A stretch of DNA of 64,000 bases from Clitopilus passeckerianus (lineage: Eukaryota > Basidiomycota > Agaricomycetes > Agaricales > Entolomataceae): contig CALYLX010000076.1 of assembly GCA_944990035.1 (NCBI GenBank), forward strand, positions 22,207 to 86,206, given 5' to 3'. How positions within the stretch are numbered: position 1 is the first letter of the stretch; each line of letters begins with the position of its first letter. The translations under genes were made by a program, and so were the position numbers. The notes beneath the pieces are model-generated. The model saw only the letters and a program-made list of their open reading frames with translations, made no database searches and had not been told where the DNA came from. Shown piece by piece: positions 44,842 through 57,376 of this stretch.

Positions 44842-47144
44842 TCACGAGGAACTCGCGACTTCCGGCCATGCGTCTGGGAGGTCAGGTATGCATCGCAGTC
44901 CAGCCTTGATGTATTCTCTGTAGGCATTTCTAGCAACTTCGTCGATTTTTGCTAGTGTCCTAGGAGGCCGAGTTTTGTATGGTAATGCCAAAGTCAGCCA
45001 TTCTATCAGCAAGCTTTCGAAAGTTGAGCAAGGCGGGGATAAAGCAGGATCGAGTTCGATAGTATCAACCTCTTCTGGAGATAAGAAAGTGTTGAGAAGG
45101 CCTTCCTTCTCATAACCTAGGACGGCAAGGTTGTCACAATTAAGTGACGTCCACCAATGCGGTTCTCGTTCCGTTCTATTGGCCGTCCTTTGTGGAAGTA
45201 TAAAGATAAGAACCCAAACAAAGGACTCAAGGTCGTCCATAGGCGTGTGCGTAAAGGGTTGTCCGTTGTTCCAGGAAAAATTGACTCAGTGATAAAAGGG
45301 TTTGGTACCCTACGACTGTCAGATGTTTTGAAATAAAGTGACAAGTAACATACAGATCGATGAGAAGAAGGCTCTTGTGGACGACCCCATTGCCCGGCTG
45401 CGTCACCACCAATGAGTATTGCTACACTATCTCCGCTGACCACTATGTCCTCGAGCCTAGTACATTTCAGAGACTACGGAAACTCAGAGAGAAAGTTCTA
45501 CTTACAAAGTAGGGATGCAACGACTCTCTTTTGTTTTGAGTAGTAATATGTTTCCTTCACTGATATCCCGGTGTAAATAGCCAGCTTGAGCGAACAGTGC
45601 GCAATGCCCTGAAGCCCTTATGAGTTCGATCGACCAAAGACAAGCCCAGATGCTCACCCATCATCGCATGCGGTATTGCGTAACCCAATTGCCTCGGGCT
45701 GCTAGCCGAACTCAGGGGTAAACCCACCGTCTTAAGGAGAAGATGCCGATGTTTCCTAAGTTCTACGGAAGGGTTTTCCAGGGTTTTCCGCCTTTCGTCC
45801 AAAGGGGTCCCAGTACTCTGTGTCCCCAGAAACCGGGAACACTTCAGCGTCATAACCAATGAGAATGTCGGGAATACCAATAAAGTCCTCCACAGGCTTG
45901 AACACGGCTTCTTCGTGGATCCGTGAATTTAGCGGGTGCGGGCACTTTAGAACGATGTGTTTCGGAAATGGAGGAGGTTTGAGAAGCGGCTGGGCAGCGA
46001 CAGGAAGGTTAAGGGGTAAGCGCGAGGCAGGATCTAGGGTGTAAGGACGGGGTGTAGCCTCTTTCTTGGCTACTTCCTGGACGGGCGTTGGCACCACTTC
46101 AAGAGCGGGAAGTACCTAGCTGTCTCGCTCAAGCTCAAATACGCGAGTATTTCGACCTCGAACACGAGGGCGCCGGCAAAGTGTTTTGCTGATCCGGAAA
46201 ACGTCGTTACCAAAGCGGAGATGTGAATGACTTTGACCACACTGGTAACCAGCCTCCATCGGGTTCTCCCAGTTCAGCATGCCCGTAATTGCAGCCACAA
46301 ATCTGGTAAACCCTGAAAGTTCAAGGAGATTCATGGATTCGGAGGCCACAAGGCCGCCATGATGATAAAAGAGCATTCGAAAGTCGTTGCTCTTGTGGCG
46401 GAAGCCAAAGGCGGGCATGAAAGTCCTATTGTCTGCTGCTGCAAATGCACACCGAGCGTAGGTTCCAGCCTGAGCTACTAGGTCTGGCCAGGAAGCCTTT
46501 ACTTCGAATAGTACTTCTGCCGAGTACCAGGAGCATCTTTGTTTGCGCTCAAGCGTAGTCAGATCAAGCCCAATGGTCCCCAGAATGTCTGGTTTCAGGG
46601 CGGATGCACCCTCTAAACACTCCCACATTTCCTCGGAATAGTTATGAAAGCGAAGCTTGGACCGGACAAGGTAGCTCTTGTCTGTATATCGTTTTCCAGC
46701 GACATCTACGATGGCATTTAAAAGATCAGCCAAAGACTTATAATACTTGGATTCCAAGGAGCCTGTAGCGGGCCAACCAGGAATTGAGACAACATCGTCG
46801 GACACGTTGTAGATATTCGCGTTGAGGAGGGCTGATTGGATTGTTTTCGCTCCTTCGTCGGGATCTGGACAAATCGAGTTGATGATTGACGAGGATATGA
46901 AAGTAGCGTCGAGGAGCTCCTGTTCTATGTAGGCATTGAGTGTTTCCTGATCGCGACGTAGTTTACGCGAATCCTCGCTCAAGGCAGAAGTGTGGGTTGG
47001 ATGATGGCTGCTTGAATTATGGTTCAAGGGTGTGTCGCGAGGTAAGGGTGGACTATTGAAGGCCCCCTTTGGAGTGAATAGTTGCTCTGAGTCACCACCA
47101 TCCTCGCGCTGCCGTTTGCCCGAGTTTTGAGCATTTGGATCCAT
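44842..47144 (-). pseudogene. FunK1-type protein kinase, longest copy, with in-frame stops
   Basis: ATG at 47144. The first 342 residues read cleanly as the FunK1 N-terminal region (DILGTIGLDL, AEVLFEVKASWPDLVAQAG, FRMLFYHHGGLVAS). Then RVRGRNTRVFELERDS is followed by TAG at 46116-46118, with the kinase domain continuing in the same frame (HIVLKCPHPLNSRIHEE, IPDILIGYDAEVF). A frame change near 45800 leads to HLLLKTVGLPLSSASSPRQL, then YLHRDISEGNILLLKTKE (intact catalytic loop), IGGDAAGQWG in place of a DFG-type motif, and after a TGA (GTKPFYH-stop-VNFSWNN, likely CGA to TGA) DLESFVWVLIFILPQR to the stop at 44842. Two stops and a frameshift: a recent pseudogene, or a truncated N-terminal protein. 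Confidence 0.7.
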
Positions 47145-47446
47145 TTATTTTGAAGCCTGGAATGAATGAAGCCTCGGCGAATGGCACCTGAGGAGCACAC
47201 CATGACTACGCTCCCACGGTCACTATCAATATCACTATCACTTGTGTAACTGCTTCAGCCTGAGCGGCCCGGGGCTCGCCTCTCTCTGCTCTTCGTCTCT
47301 GCTAAATGATACTCAACTCTACCTGGAATTTGGAGCAGATCTGAAGGCTGTCAATGTAATACAGCCCTACTGGCTCGAATTTTGGCTAAGTGTTTCAGGT
47401 CGTCGAACATTGTTATTGTGATTCAGCAGGTGTCAACAAATTGCAA
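47145..47446. other. Intergenic between FunK1 copies
   Basis: About 300 bases upstream of the longest FunK1 copy; no gene seen. Confidence 0.45.
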
Positions 47447-48717
47447 TCAAGATCGAACATCTGCTAGACGGGATGACCAGATTTTAGACCATACATTCGG
47501 AATTTCAGGAATATGCTTCAATCCAGTTTTAACATATATGCCCGGGCCATCTTCCTTGATCCCGTCTATGGTTTTAGTTGGTTGGTGTTGGCGAAATATC
47601 GATACCAGTTTTATCCAGTCGATCAATAAACCTTTCACGACACGTGGTGGAGATATATCTGACTCTAAATTGATATCTTCCAGCTCTAGTGATAAAAATG
47701 AGTCCATAATACTTGCTTTTTGTCGACGAGAACGCAACGATTTCGTCTAAATTCAGCTTCAAGGTTCCACCACTGCTCTTCTTCTTCAGTCCGCCTTTTC
47801 TTCCGGAATAAAAGCGTATACACAAGAACCCAGATGAAAGATTCCAGGACATCCAAAGGGGTGCAAACTATGGGCTTTGCCCGGTCCAAGAACCTCGTTG
47901 CCCGTATAGAGAGGAAGCGTTTATAACCCTGCGATGAATATAGGAGGTTTGATCGAGGGCGGGCAGAAAAAGAGATGAACGAATCTTAGAGTAATGACCT
48001 CTCCAACAGCTGGATCCCATTTCCGTGGCGAATCGTCAAAAAGTGCCGGAACACACAGACGGTTCTGTACTAGGTCTTCGAAACTGGTAGCTCCATTCAA
48101 ATCTGTGAAGTCGGCGAGAGAGAGAGTAGAATGTGCGTACAGAGTCGGAACAGTCCGGGTCTCTGGGCACCTGAGCAGGAGGATAGTGTCGTAGGCGACC
48201 TCCCAATGCAGATAATCACATTGGGTGAATAAAGCACAATGACTTGAACAGGCAATGTCACATCCAGGCTGGGGGAGAGACAGGATTGTAACACATCTAT
48301 CATCGCATGCAGAACGGCATATCCAGGCTGTCTAAGACTAGTAGCGTATGCTACAGGTAATAAGGGGTATATAGTGACAGCTTTTCTTAGCTTGAAAGGT
48401 GAAGGGGGTTTTCCAGCGCCTTCCCCCATGGCCTACTGACATGTTATCTCTTCATGTGAGTACGAAGTCGTAGGGCCCATCCGATGGGAGTCAAATAATT
48501 TCAATTCTCGAGCAGACGGGTATACCAGATGGCAATCAGGTCCTCCAGACAAGTCGACCTTTTCCGAGAAGGTCGCCATCGATTGGGAGGTCCCACACTT
48601 TTCGGATGCGTGAATCGGCCAGGACCCAGTCAGGATCTTGTTTTCTCGGTGTTCAAACATCCAAAATGAAATGGGGAACGGCCAATTCCATATTTCGTGA
48701 TGCTTGTCAATCGACAC
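47447..48717 (-). pseudogene. FunK1-type kinase copy, fragment
   Basis: Partly recognisable: KILTGSWPIHASEKCGTSQS (N-lobe), FKLRKAVTIYPLLPVA and LRQPGYAVLHAMID, then LDVLESFIWVLVYTLLFRKK, EEQWWNLEAEF and VYVKTGLKHIPEIPNVW-like C-terminal sequence, stop at 47447. The frame changes several times and no catalytic HRD loop is readable. A strongly diverged remnant of the FunK1 array. Confidence 0.5.
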
Positions 48718-49972
48718 CAGCTATATAGGCGTGCTCGATGTGATATAAAATTAATTAAGTGTGGTTTAGTTAAGATTGTCGAAGCCATTACGACACTTTA
48801 CGACATTGATTGAAGGGAACAGTCGAACCCGTGGTCAGGGTACCTTGCAACAACCCTCTGAAACCTATAGTTTTATGGAGCGGAAGAATGAACGACCGCG
48901 TGGCGAGTGACCATGTACGGCATACCTTTGCATTCCTCAAATTCTGGTACCCCAATGCCAGTGTGCAAGTCACAGCTCGGGTTGGAAGTGAATTTGAAAG
49001 GCAAAGGCAAAAACCAAGTGAAAATTTTAACCGCCAACAAACAATGAAGAACGAGTTACCGCGTTATAGCTCCCTGCGACTTCAACGTTGGGATTGAGGA
49101 CGACTTGATCCAGTAGTCTCTATTGGAGATGTCGAAGAGGGACAAGCCAGCCGGCGGTTGTGTTGACAGTGCGGAGATGATGCATTGGTGAAGCAAGCTG
49201 TGTGAAAACCTGACTAAGCCGAAGGAATGATGCCATATCCTCCTTCAAGTCGACATCTTTCGTTGTAACTTGCTACTCCTAGCTAGAGGATTTTCACAGG
49301 TTTCTCAGCTTAGCAAAAAAACTTTCGGCTGGTTGGAACATTATCCGTAGCCCTACTTGAGTCTGATCACTCCCCAGACTAGACTCAGTGAGGCATCGCC
49401 GGGCTGCTGTCAATACTATACGTCCCGGCCGAGATCCAATGCCGCACGAATTTGCATGGAACCCTGAAAGCTGGGGGAAAGGATAGCTGGTCAGATTCAC
49501 AACCTGGCGCTCGTTGACCGATACCTCATCCGTCAATGTTTATCGCATGGTTTCTTCTGGCCCGCCCCCGTTACAAGGTGTAATTTTCGTTCAAGTAGCC
49601 CTCCTTTCTTGGGTTTCTGCACCTGCTGATATCTCTGTGCTTTCTACGGATTTTGCCATTGAGGTCAAATAAACCCCTTTTATAATACCGGCATCGATTG
49701 GTTGCATCTGAAATTCAGGCTAAAGAAGCTCGACCCTAAGGATTGTCGTCCATTGCCGGAGGCTCCGCGGCCCTGCCTGTCGTTCTTGGGAGAGGCGACA
49801 ACTTGTGAGATGGAAAATCAAACCGTTTGAAATCCACATGCATGACTTGCCGTTCGTGTATATAAACGGTCAGTTACGAGGTAACTTTCCCCTCACTTCA
49901 CGGGATTTCTCCCTTTCTTCCTTGTGTCGATTTCTGTCTTGAACACTCCCTAAACTTTCTTTTTAAACGAAG
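48718..49972. other. Intergenic, gene-poor
   Basis: About 1.25 kb between the FunK1 array and the rhodopsin-domain gene. Frames at 48810-49097 (plus) and 49294-49536 (minus) show no motif and are not called. The last 120 bases before 49973 are CT-rich (cccctcacttcacgggatttctccctttcttcc), a likely core promoter. Confidence 0.45.
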
Positions 49973-51307
49973 ATGGGACTCGACATAAAAGATCCCCTAG
50001 TGCAAATTGGGAGTAAGTACCTCCCCAGATATGCTGTGGTGCATTCTCATGAGTGTCTTCTAAGTTACCTCGGCTGTATGCACGATTCCCGCTTTGGCTA
50101 GCACCGTTTACAGGCTCTGGATTCGGAGAGGCAGATACTGGGCAGACGATGTAGGTTGAATTCGTTCGATGGTAGTAGCAAGAATCTGATGGCTCTCGTT
50201 GTAGGCATTCGCACTCGCTTCCGCCATAGGCTCGATTCTGATGTGTGTTGGATGCTTCATCCATATCACCGGGACGGCCCTCATGCCGTTCTCCTGGCAT
50301 CATACTACATGATGGCCGTACCATTCTACGTCGTCATCTGGTAGAGGAAAACTCATCTTTGTTGACTGCAGTTTCTAATCGATGTTAGGTGTGCCCGTCT
50401 ATCGATCTTATTCTCCATAATCAGGATGGACCCTAGCGCCCAACGCCGCCGAGTACTTTTCGTAATTGGAGGGGTTTTATGCTCTTGCTGGTCATCTTCA
50501 TCTGTCAGCTCTTCTGGGTCTGTGAACCAGATCCACGCTGGAAACTTCAACATAACCCTCAATGCGAATTAACACAACAAGTCGTCATCCTCCAGCTAGT
50601 CAGTAAGTGGACTCGCACCCTACTTCTATTGACCGATTCTGAAGCTCTTCTTCCCTTCTTAGCTGATATTGGATCCGATATCATCCTTACCGTCGTCCCC
50701 CTACGTCTCATACGTCACTTGAAGAACCGGACGCTAAAGAGGCGCCTTACCTGGATTTTCGCAGCCTGTATCGTTACCAGCGCCGTTTCCCTGGTCCATG
50801 CTGCGTTTATCTTCACTCATTCGTAAGTTCTTTCAACGTGACATGCCCATCCTTCACATTAATTTATCCGCCTCTTCCAGAGGACCTCAAGAGGTCATCG
50901 CCGCTGTCGTCGAAGACACCATTTCTCTCCTCGTTTGCAACATTCCCGTCGTTGTTACCCATCTCATCCGTATCCAGGATGAGAAGAAGAGTACTTCTCA
51001 TTCTAGGCTCACGAACGGACGGCTCACCGCTAAGGAAACTGCGGCTAAACAGACTGCTACCTTCCGATGGCAAAGGGAGTTGGATTCGGATGAATCGTCG
51101 ACGAACCACACCAAGGTTGAAGTCCTTAGGAAGGTGGAGGTTCACCATGACACTGTTGAAGTCGAGCTTTCGGATGCCAAGGGAAGGGACTTCGACTATG
51201 GTTATGACAATGACACTGGGTTGGATAACAAGACAGTAGGTATGTGTCCGCTATACATCGCATACATTGTCGTGCCGAGGCTGACAATTCCAACAGTAGA
51301 GCCCTAA
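49973..51307 (+). CDS. Rhodopsin-domain integral membrane protein (two frameshifts)
   Basis: Exons: 49973-50012, 50065-50150, 50215-50340, 50389-50603, about 50664-50822, 50880-51240 and a short last exon ending at 51307. It reads MGLDIKDPLVQIG, TIPALASTVYRLWIRRGRYW, AFALASAIGSILMCVGCFIH, VLLASYYMMAVPFYVVIW, CARLSILFSIIRMDPSAQ, VIFICQLFWVCEP, DIGSDIILTVVPLRLIRHLK, WIFAACIVTSAVSLVHAAF, VVEDTISLLVCNIPVVVTHL, then a polar tail. This is the seven-helix layout of fungal rhodopsin/Pth11-like domain proteins; no retinal Lys is claimed. The frame breaks at GGG near 50270 and at TTTT near 50477, each fixed by adding one base. Sequencing errors or a damaged gene. Confidence 0.7.
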
Positions 51308-51564
51308 ACGGTTTACTAAATGCACCACCGGATCCTTCGCGTTCAAGATCGGACGAAGAGGCCGTCTATAGTATCCCCATCGTTATATAACCATTACTTT
51401 CACCCTAATATATCTGACTGTATTTCTCGTTGTTGTTGTACCCAATGATAGTAAATTAGTTAGATTAATTTGAATCCACGTCATTCCATTGCATCCAAAT
51501 CGTTCCACGAGATAATTTGAAAATATATATTAAACGAATAGATATCCTAGTTCAAGTCCATAAC
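51308..51564. other. Convergent 3' intergenic region
   Basis: 257 bases between two convergent stop codons, AT-rich; 3' untranslated sequences of both genes. Confidence 0.5.
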
Positions 51565-53750
51565 CTAACTCTCGACCTTCTCTTTTTCCTCGCTGGGCCG
51601 CAAGCTTTGTGCCTGGCTGGGAGGAACCTCTGAACCCTCATTCTTGCTCTCGATACCACTGGCAGACTCATTTTGTTCAGCGGCATGGGTAGCTGTCTCG
51701 TTCTTCCTTCCAAGGAGATACAAGCTATGGGCGGACAACATAATATCAGTGACCTACCGAGGGCCAAGAAGGATAAGAACGTACATCCAACCAGGAATGA
51801 TCGATCCGGGAGGAATAATCCAAGGTTCTGAGTCTTCGTAGTAATTCCAAGGAACGATCCGTTCGTTCGTCGCTTTCCTAAGGACGAGCGCCACACCGTT
51901 GAGGATAATGTAGGAGAAGATGCCAGCGATGACACCGTATGCAATGCTGCAGGGCATGTCAATATCTAAGTCAGATTAGTGAGGAAGGAGAAATGAAACT
52001 CACTTGTATGTCAAAGGAATGATAATTAGTGTAAGGAATGCAGGTACAGCGTCGCCGATATAGCTCCAGTTAACTTCTCGCACGCTGAAAACGATCGTAT
52101 GTCAGCCGCTGCACCAAATTATCATGGGGCAGAAGGAACGCGTACTTTTGGATCATCAACGATCCAACAATAACCAGGGCACCACCAGTTGCCCATCCGG
52201 GAATAGACGCGAAGATAGGCGCGAAGAACACTGAAATGAAGAAGGCAAATCCGGTGGTCATCGCGGTGATACCCGTCTTGCCACCCTCAGAAATACCAGT
52301 AGCAGATTCGATGAATGCAGTAACCGGGCTGGTACCAAGGAGTGCACCAATGCTGATGCTGAAGGCGTCAACGCAGTATGCGATGGTGCTGTTTTCGAAG
52401 TCGAGGGTGACAGGGTCACGAAGGCCAGCGAATTTGGCCATGGAGTAAAGGGTACCGGTGGTGTCGAGGATGTCGACGTAGAGGAAGGTGATCAGGGCAT
52501 ACCATACGCGACCGTTGGAGTAGTTGAACTATGGACGAGCGGGAGGTCAGATCGAATCCAGGGCTTGGATTCGAAAGACAAGAAACTCACATCAATAGCG
52601 CCCGCGACCCTCTGCAACCTATGGAAGTTGACCACTTGCTTGAAGTAATCAAACATCTGGTCTCCTACAGGCGTATGTGGGAAGTACGTAACGGCCGTTG
52701 GCCTTGGCCACGAAATGATACTGGTCAAGAGGATGCCGAGGAGAATAGCACCCTTCACGCGATACATCATGAGAATGCACGTGAAGATTCCACCCACGAA
52801 GATGCCCAACCACATCGTTGGATTCCTCAGGACACCGCTTGTGCAGTAATTCGGTAGATCAGGTGCAAAATGGTCAGGTGTGCAGCCACCGAGACCAACG
52901 AGGGTGGAGGTGTCACCACCAACGACACCCAGGCCGGACGAGGAAAGACCGATGAAGGCGATGAAAAGACCGATGCCTGCGCCGACGGAGAGAACAAGGG
53001 ATTGAGGCATGATACGCGCGAGCCACTGGCGAAGACCGAGGAGGGAGAGGATGAGGAACAGCCACCCTTCGAGGAAGACGGCTGCGAGCGCTTCGCCATA
53101 GGTGATGATTCCTGAGCCGTGGAACCCAACGACGGAGTATGCGAACTATTCGTGAAGAATGAGAACATTGGTGGTGGTCAGGGAAGGAAAGACGACGTAC
53201 ATAGGCATTGAGACCCAATCCAGGAGCCAGACCAACAGGAAGATTGGCGAGAAGACCCATGAGAAACGAGGAGAGGGCAGCAATGGCAGCGGTGGTAGTT
53301 ATGAGATCCTGGCGAACCTCAGCAACGCAACCAAGGTACACCTCATCGGCCACACAGAGATCTGGAGTAGGGCACACGCATGGTCCCCCAGAGTCCGAGA
53401 GAATAGCAGCGTTGACCGAAATCTATGGGCGCTCTTGAGACGGAGCAAGTAGTGAATTCAGATGCTATGACTGACGATGTAGGCCATGGCTGCCCATGTT
53501 GTCAAACCTGCACGAATCTCAGTCTATCAAGGCGTCAGGCTGCTGGACGTGCACGGTATAAGAAATGAACGCACGGTGAACCGAGACCCGACGCGAGTCT
53601 TTGGATGACCAGAACCATCCAACCTGAACCATCTCCCAACAAACGAACGTGCGACCTGTCAAATTGATACCGAAGTTTACCAAGACGGCTATAGATAAGA
53701 AATTCTGTTCCACTTACGGCGTCGTTGAGCTTTTCAATAAACGCGACCAT
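51565..53750 (-). CDS. AzgA-type purine (adenine/guanine/hypoxanthine) permease
   Basis: ATG at 53750 (MVAFIEKLNDAV). About nine exons join: VGRWFRLDGSGHPKTR, TEIRAGLTTWAAMAYI, ISVNAAILSDSGGPC, LITTTAAIAALSSFLMGLLA, NLPVGLAPGLGLNAYF, VVGFHGSGIITYGEALAAVF, SLVLSVGAGIGLFIAFIGL, FNYSNGRVWYALITFLYVDI, STIAYCVDAFSISIGALLG, TSPVTAFIESATGISEGGKT, VREVNWSYIGDAVPAFLTL and a polar C-terminus ending at 51565. The SPVTAFIES-TGI-GGKTG region is the substrate/ion signature of the AzgA branch of nucleobase-ascorbate-like transporters. It is a proton-coupled purine importer of the plasma membrane. No frame break. Confidence 0.93.
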
Positions 53751-56700
53751 TGAAGGTGTTTGTTCACTGGACTAGGTAGTCCTTACGATATGTAGAACGC
53801 CCGAGGTGGGGAGAGGGGAACCGTAGAGATAAGCATTCCAGGCTACACCTATAAAAACGTTCTCCCAAAAATTGCACCGTTATCGCGGAGCGGACGGTAT
53901 CAATCGTTAGCCAGAACCGAAGTCAGCTGGAGCCTGGCAATAAGGCACCATCAATCCCATCAATTTCAGGTGCAGTTGCAACCTCCGATTACCAAAAAGG
54001 TTTTAAACAGTGCTGTATTCCAGGTCTTGAAAGTTCATTTGCTGCTGTTTTACAGCAACTGAAAACCTCGACTGCGTAGTGCGTCCCCTGTTGTATGAAA
54101 ATTTCCATCCAAACCCTCGATTCATCTGGCTTATCTAATCATGGCTAAAACATACCCCACGACCATCAAGCAACTTTCCCTCGCCCTCGGCTCGAATCCT
54201 GTCTCGGTAAATCGGTTATTCGCCCATCTGAGCTGATTTCGACTGGTGTGCTTCACAACGACACGAGCTTCAAGTTCAGCGTACCTTGCATTCAAAGTCC
54301 TTATCTTAACTTCGTCGTGCTTCGATACGCCACAGGCCAGGACCATGTGCCGTACCTGTTGAGTGACACCACAGGCATGCGTTGGTCAGAGTCACCACCC
54401 ATTTACCCCTTCATGTACTGAATATGACCCAGCTTGTCTCTGAATTCTCATCTACATCGTCTCGACGCGTGCAGATTGAAATTCTCCGATCGCGCTCTTA
54501 CTACCTCTCAGCTGGACCCACTTGTCAGTTTGCTGTGATGATCTCTGAACAACTTTTGATGCACCGTGTCGAGGTCACGTCCCTCTCCGCGTGGTACACT
54601 ATGGGATAGGTTGGTACAGGACCACCAGGCGCTCTATGTGTTTATAACTGAGCAGTCCTTATCGACTATTTAGAAGGCTCATAACATCAATGCTAATTAT
54701 AGACGCCGACAGGCCAACCGAAATACTCCTTCCAAGTCCTGCCCGCTCTACTGGACGGGTCCACATACCTTCTGACGCTGTGGCCTGTTAAGTACACATG
54801 GACACAGAGGGCTTTTCACAACACCTCGCCTATGTAATCCCAATTCTCGTCATGCTAGTGAAAGGGGTGAAGGGAAACAGGCCTTCGTGACCATGGCACC
54901 GGTATCGGGTGCGCCGTCCCACGACAGAGCTCAATTGATCGAGATGCATTCTTAAATAGTATCTAGAGAGCTCAAACTCTGAGGAGCACGATCAGGATTC
55001 AACGTTTTCCCAACGCCGATCCTGTCCGTCAAGAACTATCAAGAGAAACACACTCAACCCCGCCCCACAGCTCCAATATAGCTCATACACATTGATTTGA
55101 CCCCAAATCCACTTGCAAAATCCAAGAAAGTATGTTTTGATACCATTAAACAGCAAAAAATGAGATTATGTACCGTTCTGAGGGTTCCAGTGAAAAGGTG
55201 AAAAATCAATGCCAGAATGACATTTGGTTAGTATTTTGTGCGGTTCGAACGCAGCTCATGGTCTCTGAGCCTCAGCAATGAATATGAGATTTAACCAGTG
55301 AACCATTTCGTACACAAGCTACGTCTTATGTATGGCCTTCAAATACGGCTGGGATTAACAATGTTTTATTAATGGTATACGTCCACTGGTCTTGTACAGT
55401 AGCTCAACTTGTTTCGAACGTAATTAAACAACACCTACATGCGGCAAAGTCCGCCAAGTTCTCCAGTTTTCCCACAGGTCTTCAAGTAGCTCATAGGACA
55501 TTTTCAGAAGAGAAAATCAGGGGGTCTTTTAACAGAAGTTAGACATAAGAGTGGCATACTCATCAACAGTGAACACGTTCATTGAATCAGTCAAGCTCTG
55601 ATCCCTCGTGGTCGGGGCAAAGGGCTCAGGCTAGGCCATGATAATAGAGGTGCCTCACGAGTCAACACATTATGCCTCAGGGCATCTCTGGTCTGAGTCT
55701 CCCCCGTCGCAAGTCATAGTACATATACTGTGGCGGACGCAGGATCGGGTTCCAGCACTCCGTTCCAACGCATTCCAGGGTAAGCGAACTGACGGATGAG
55801 CCTCGTTTCGTAGCGGGGGTCATTCCAAGCATTCAACCCTCGTTAGGCTTCCCACACCCTCATGTTAACCAGCAAAAGAACCCAGTCGAAGAACAGCACG
55901 ATCGAGTTGTCAGTTAAAGTGGCAGCGGAGTCCGCAAGTGCCACTGACTGGGCAGTGGCTCGGAGATTACCGAGAAGAACACGTGAGCTCCCTCCTTACT
56001 TCCGAGGAAAGGAGGGTTTTGATATAGGTCTGCATACACCCGGAGCCCTTTTGTCCATGCCCTCTCTCTCCGCTCGCTGCCATCCCAAATGCTGGAAATA
56101 GTGAAAAAATATTCAAGGGATGCTGATTCTACTGCCAGGATGAGTAGAGCGATGACTCTGGGTTTTCTAGAGCTCTTCAACCTCGTGGAGCCTCCAATCG
56201 CATTGCGGCTTGTGTCGTCTGGATAAAACCTCCTTGCTTCGCTCTCGAGGAAGGGCATGGTAGAATCTTTTTTCTTGTCACCGACTCTTCCTGAGAGTCG
56301 TGCGGCACTATAGGATGAGAACAGGATGCCGGAGGGGTGGAGCAGCGGATGCATGTCTCCTCACCTCAAGGCGTTCACCCACCTCATCTTGCGCAACCCT
56401 TCTACAAAAGGATCTTGTATCAGCTTCAGGGTGTATTGTGCGGTCTGTGGGCCAGATTACGGGGTTTTGAGGATGGATGTGGTGCGTTGCCTTTTGTCTT
56501 ATTTCAACCTTCAATGGCTGATATTCTAGATAGGAACCTGACTATTGCACATAAATCGTGTAAACCATGTCCTTTTATGGGTTGTCCAATGAATATCACC
56601 ATATTTTGAGCTTTCACCGCTATGCCACTCGACCTCCTCGTCGAGCCCAGGGTAGCTGGTCGTTCCCGCAATATTTGCGGATTACGGTGGAACGCAGGGA

Positions 56701-57376
56701 AAATGCAAACCGCAGACTCTATGGAGAGCCCAGACTTCAATCCCCAAACGGTATTCAATGGAATTGCAGTTATCGCAAAATTGCTCATAAACACGGGGTC
56801 TATCGCTCAAGCATTCGCATGGTTTACTTTCTGCATCTTGTGACGACGAAAGTGCGTGGACCAATTCTTCTCAAATACGCAACAATAACATTATTCTTAG
56901 GCTAGGAAGCCATTCTGCGCCGTTTGAGGGCTTCTCGTCCTCAACGGCGCTTAGCGGTGGTGTCACCACCGTCATACAATTCATTTGGCTTGCTGTTAAG
57001 GTATGTGAATGCCATTTTCGGTGATCGCGGTGCTTCTAACTCGCCATATAATCCCCATAACAGCTGTAAGTATGTGAGATATTATTGAGAGTGCCCTTGA
57101 GTTTTAACTTCTCCTAAGATTGAGAATCTCTGGCTGCGTGCGGGGCCTTGTGCGGCAAGCTGGTGATGACATCGCTCGACTGAGTTAACACATGTTTGTG
57201 TGACAAATATTCAATTTCCCACGTTAGGTCCGTGTATTATCGGCCCGAGCCGTTTGTCGGCCCAAATCCGAACGTATTGGCCAGTGCGGGCGTGTAGACG
57301 ACGAGCAGCAATTCGACACCGACCAACTTTGCCTTCCCATCTTCCTTAGCATCTACCTCGCTGCCTGCTCCATGAC
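53751..57376. other. Gene-poor region
   Basis: A 3.6-kb stretch, the longest gene-free interval. All open frames are short (up to about 145 codons), several lack ATG starts, and none carries a motif I know. A tRNA-like element is at about 55231-55305. I see no terminal repeats or transposase. The start of this region should hold the purine permease promoter and its end the EPL1 promoter. Confidence 0.5.

Noticed and set aside
55914..56354. 146-codon minus frame in the gene-poor region
   Set aside because: No start with context, no motif, no splicing partner; weak composition.
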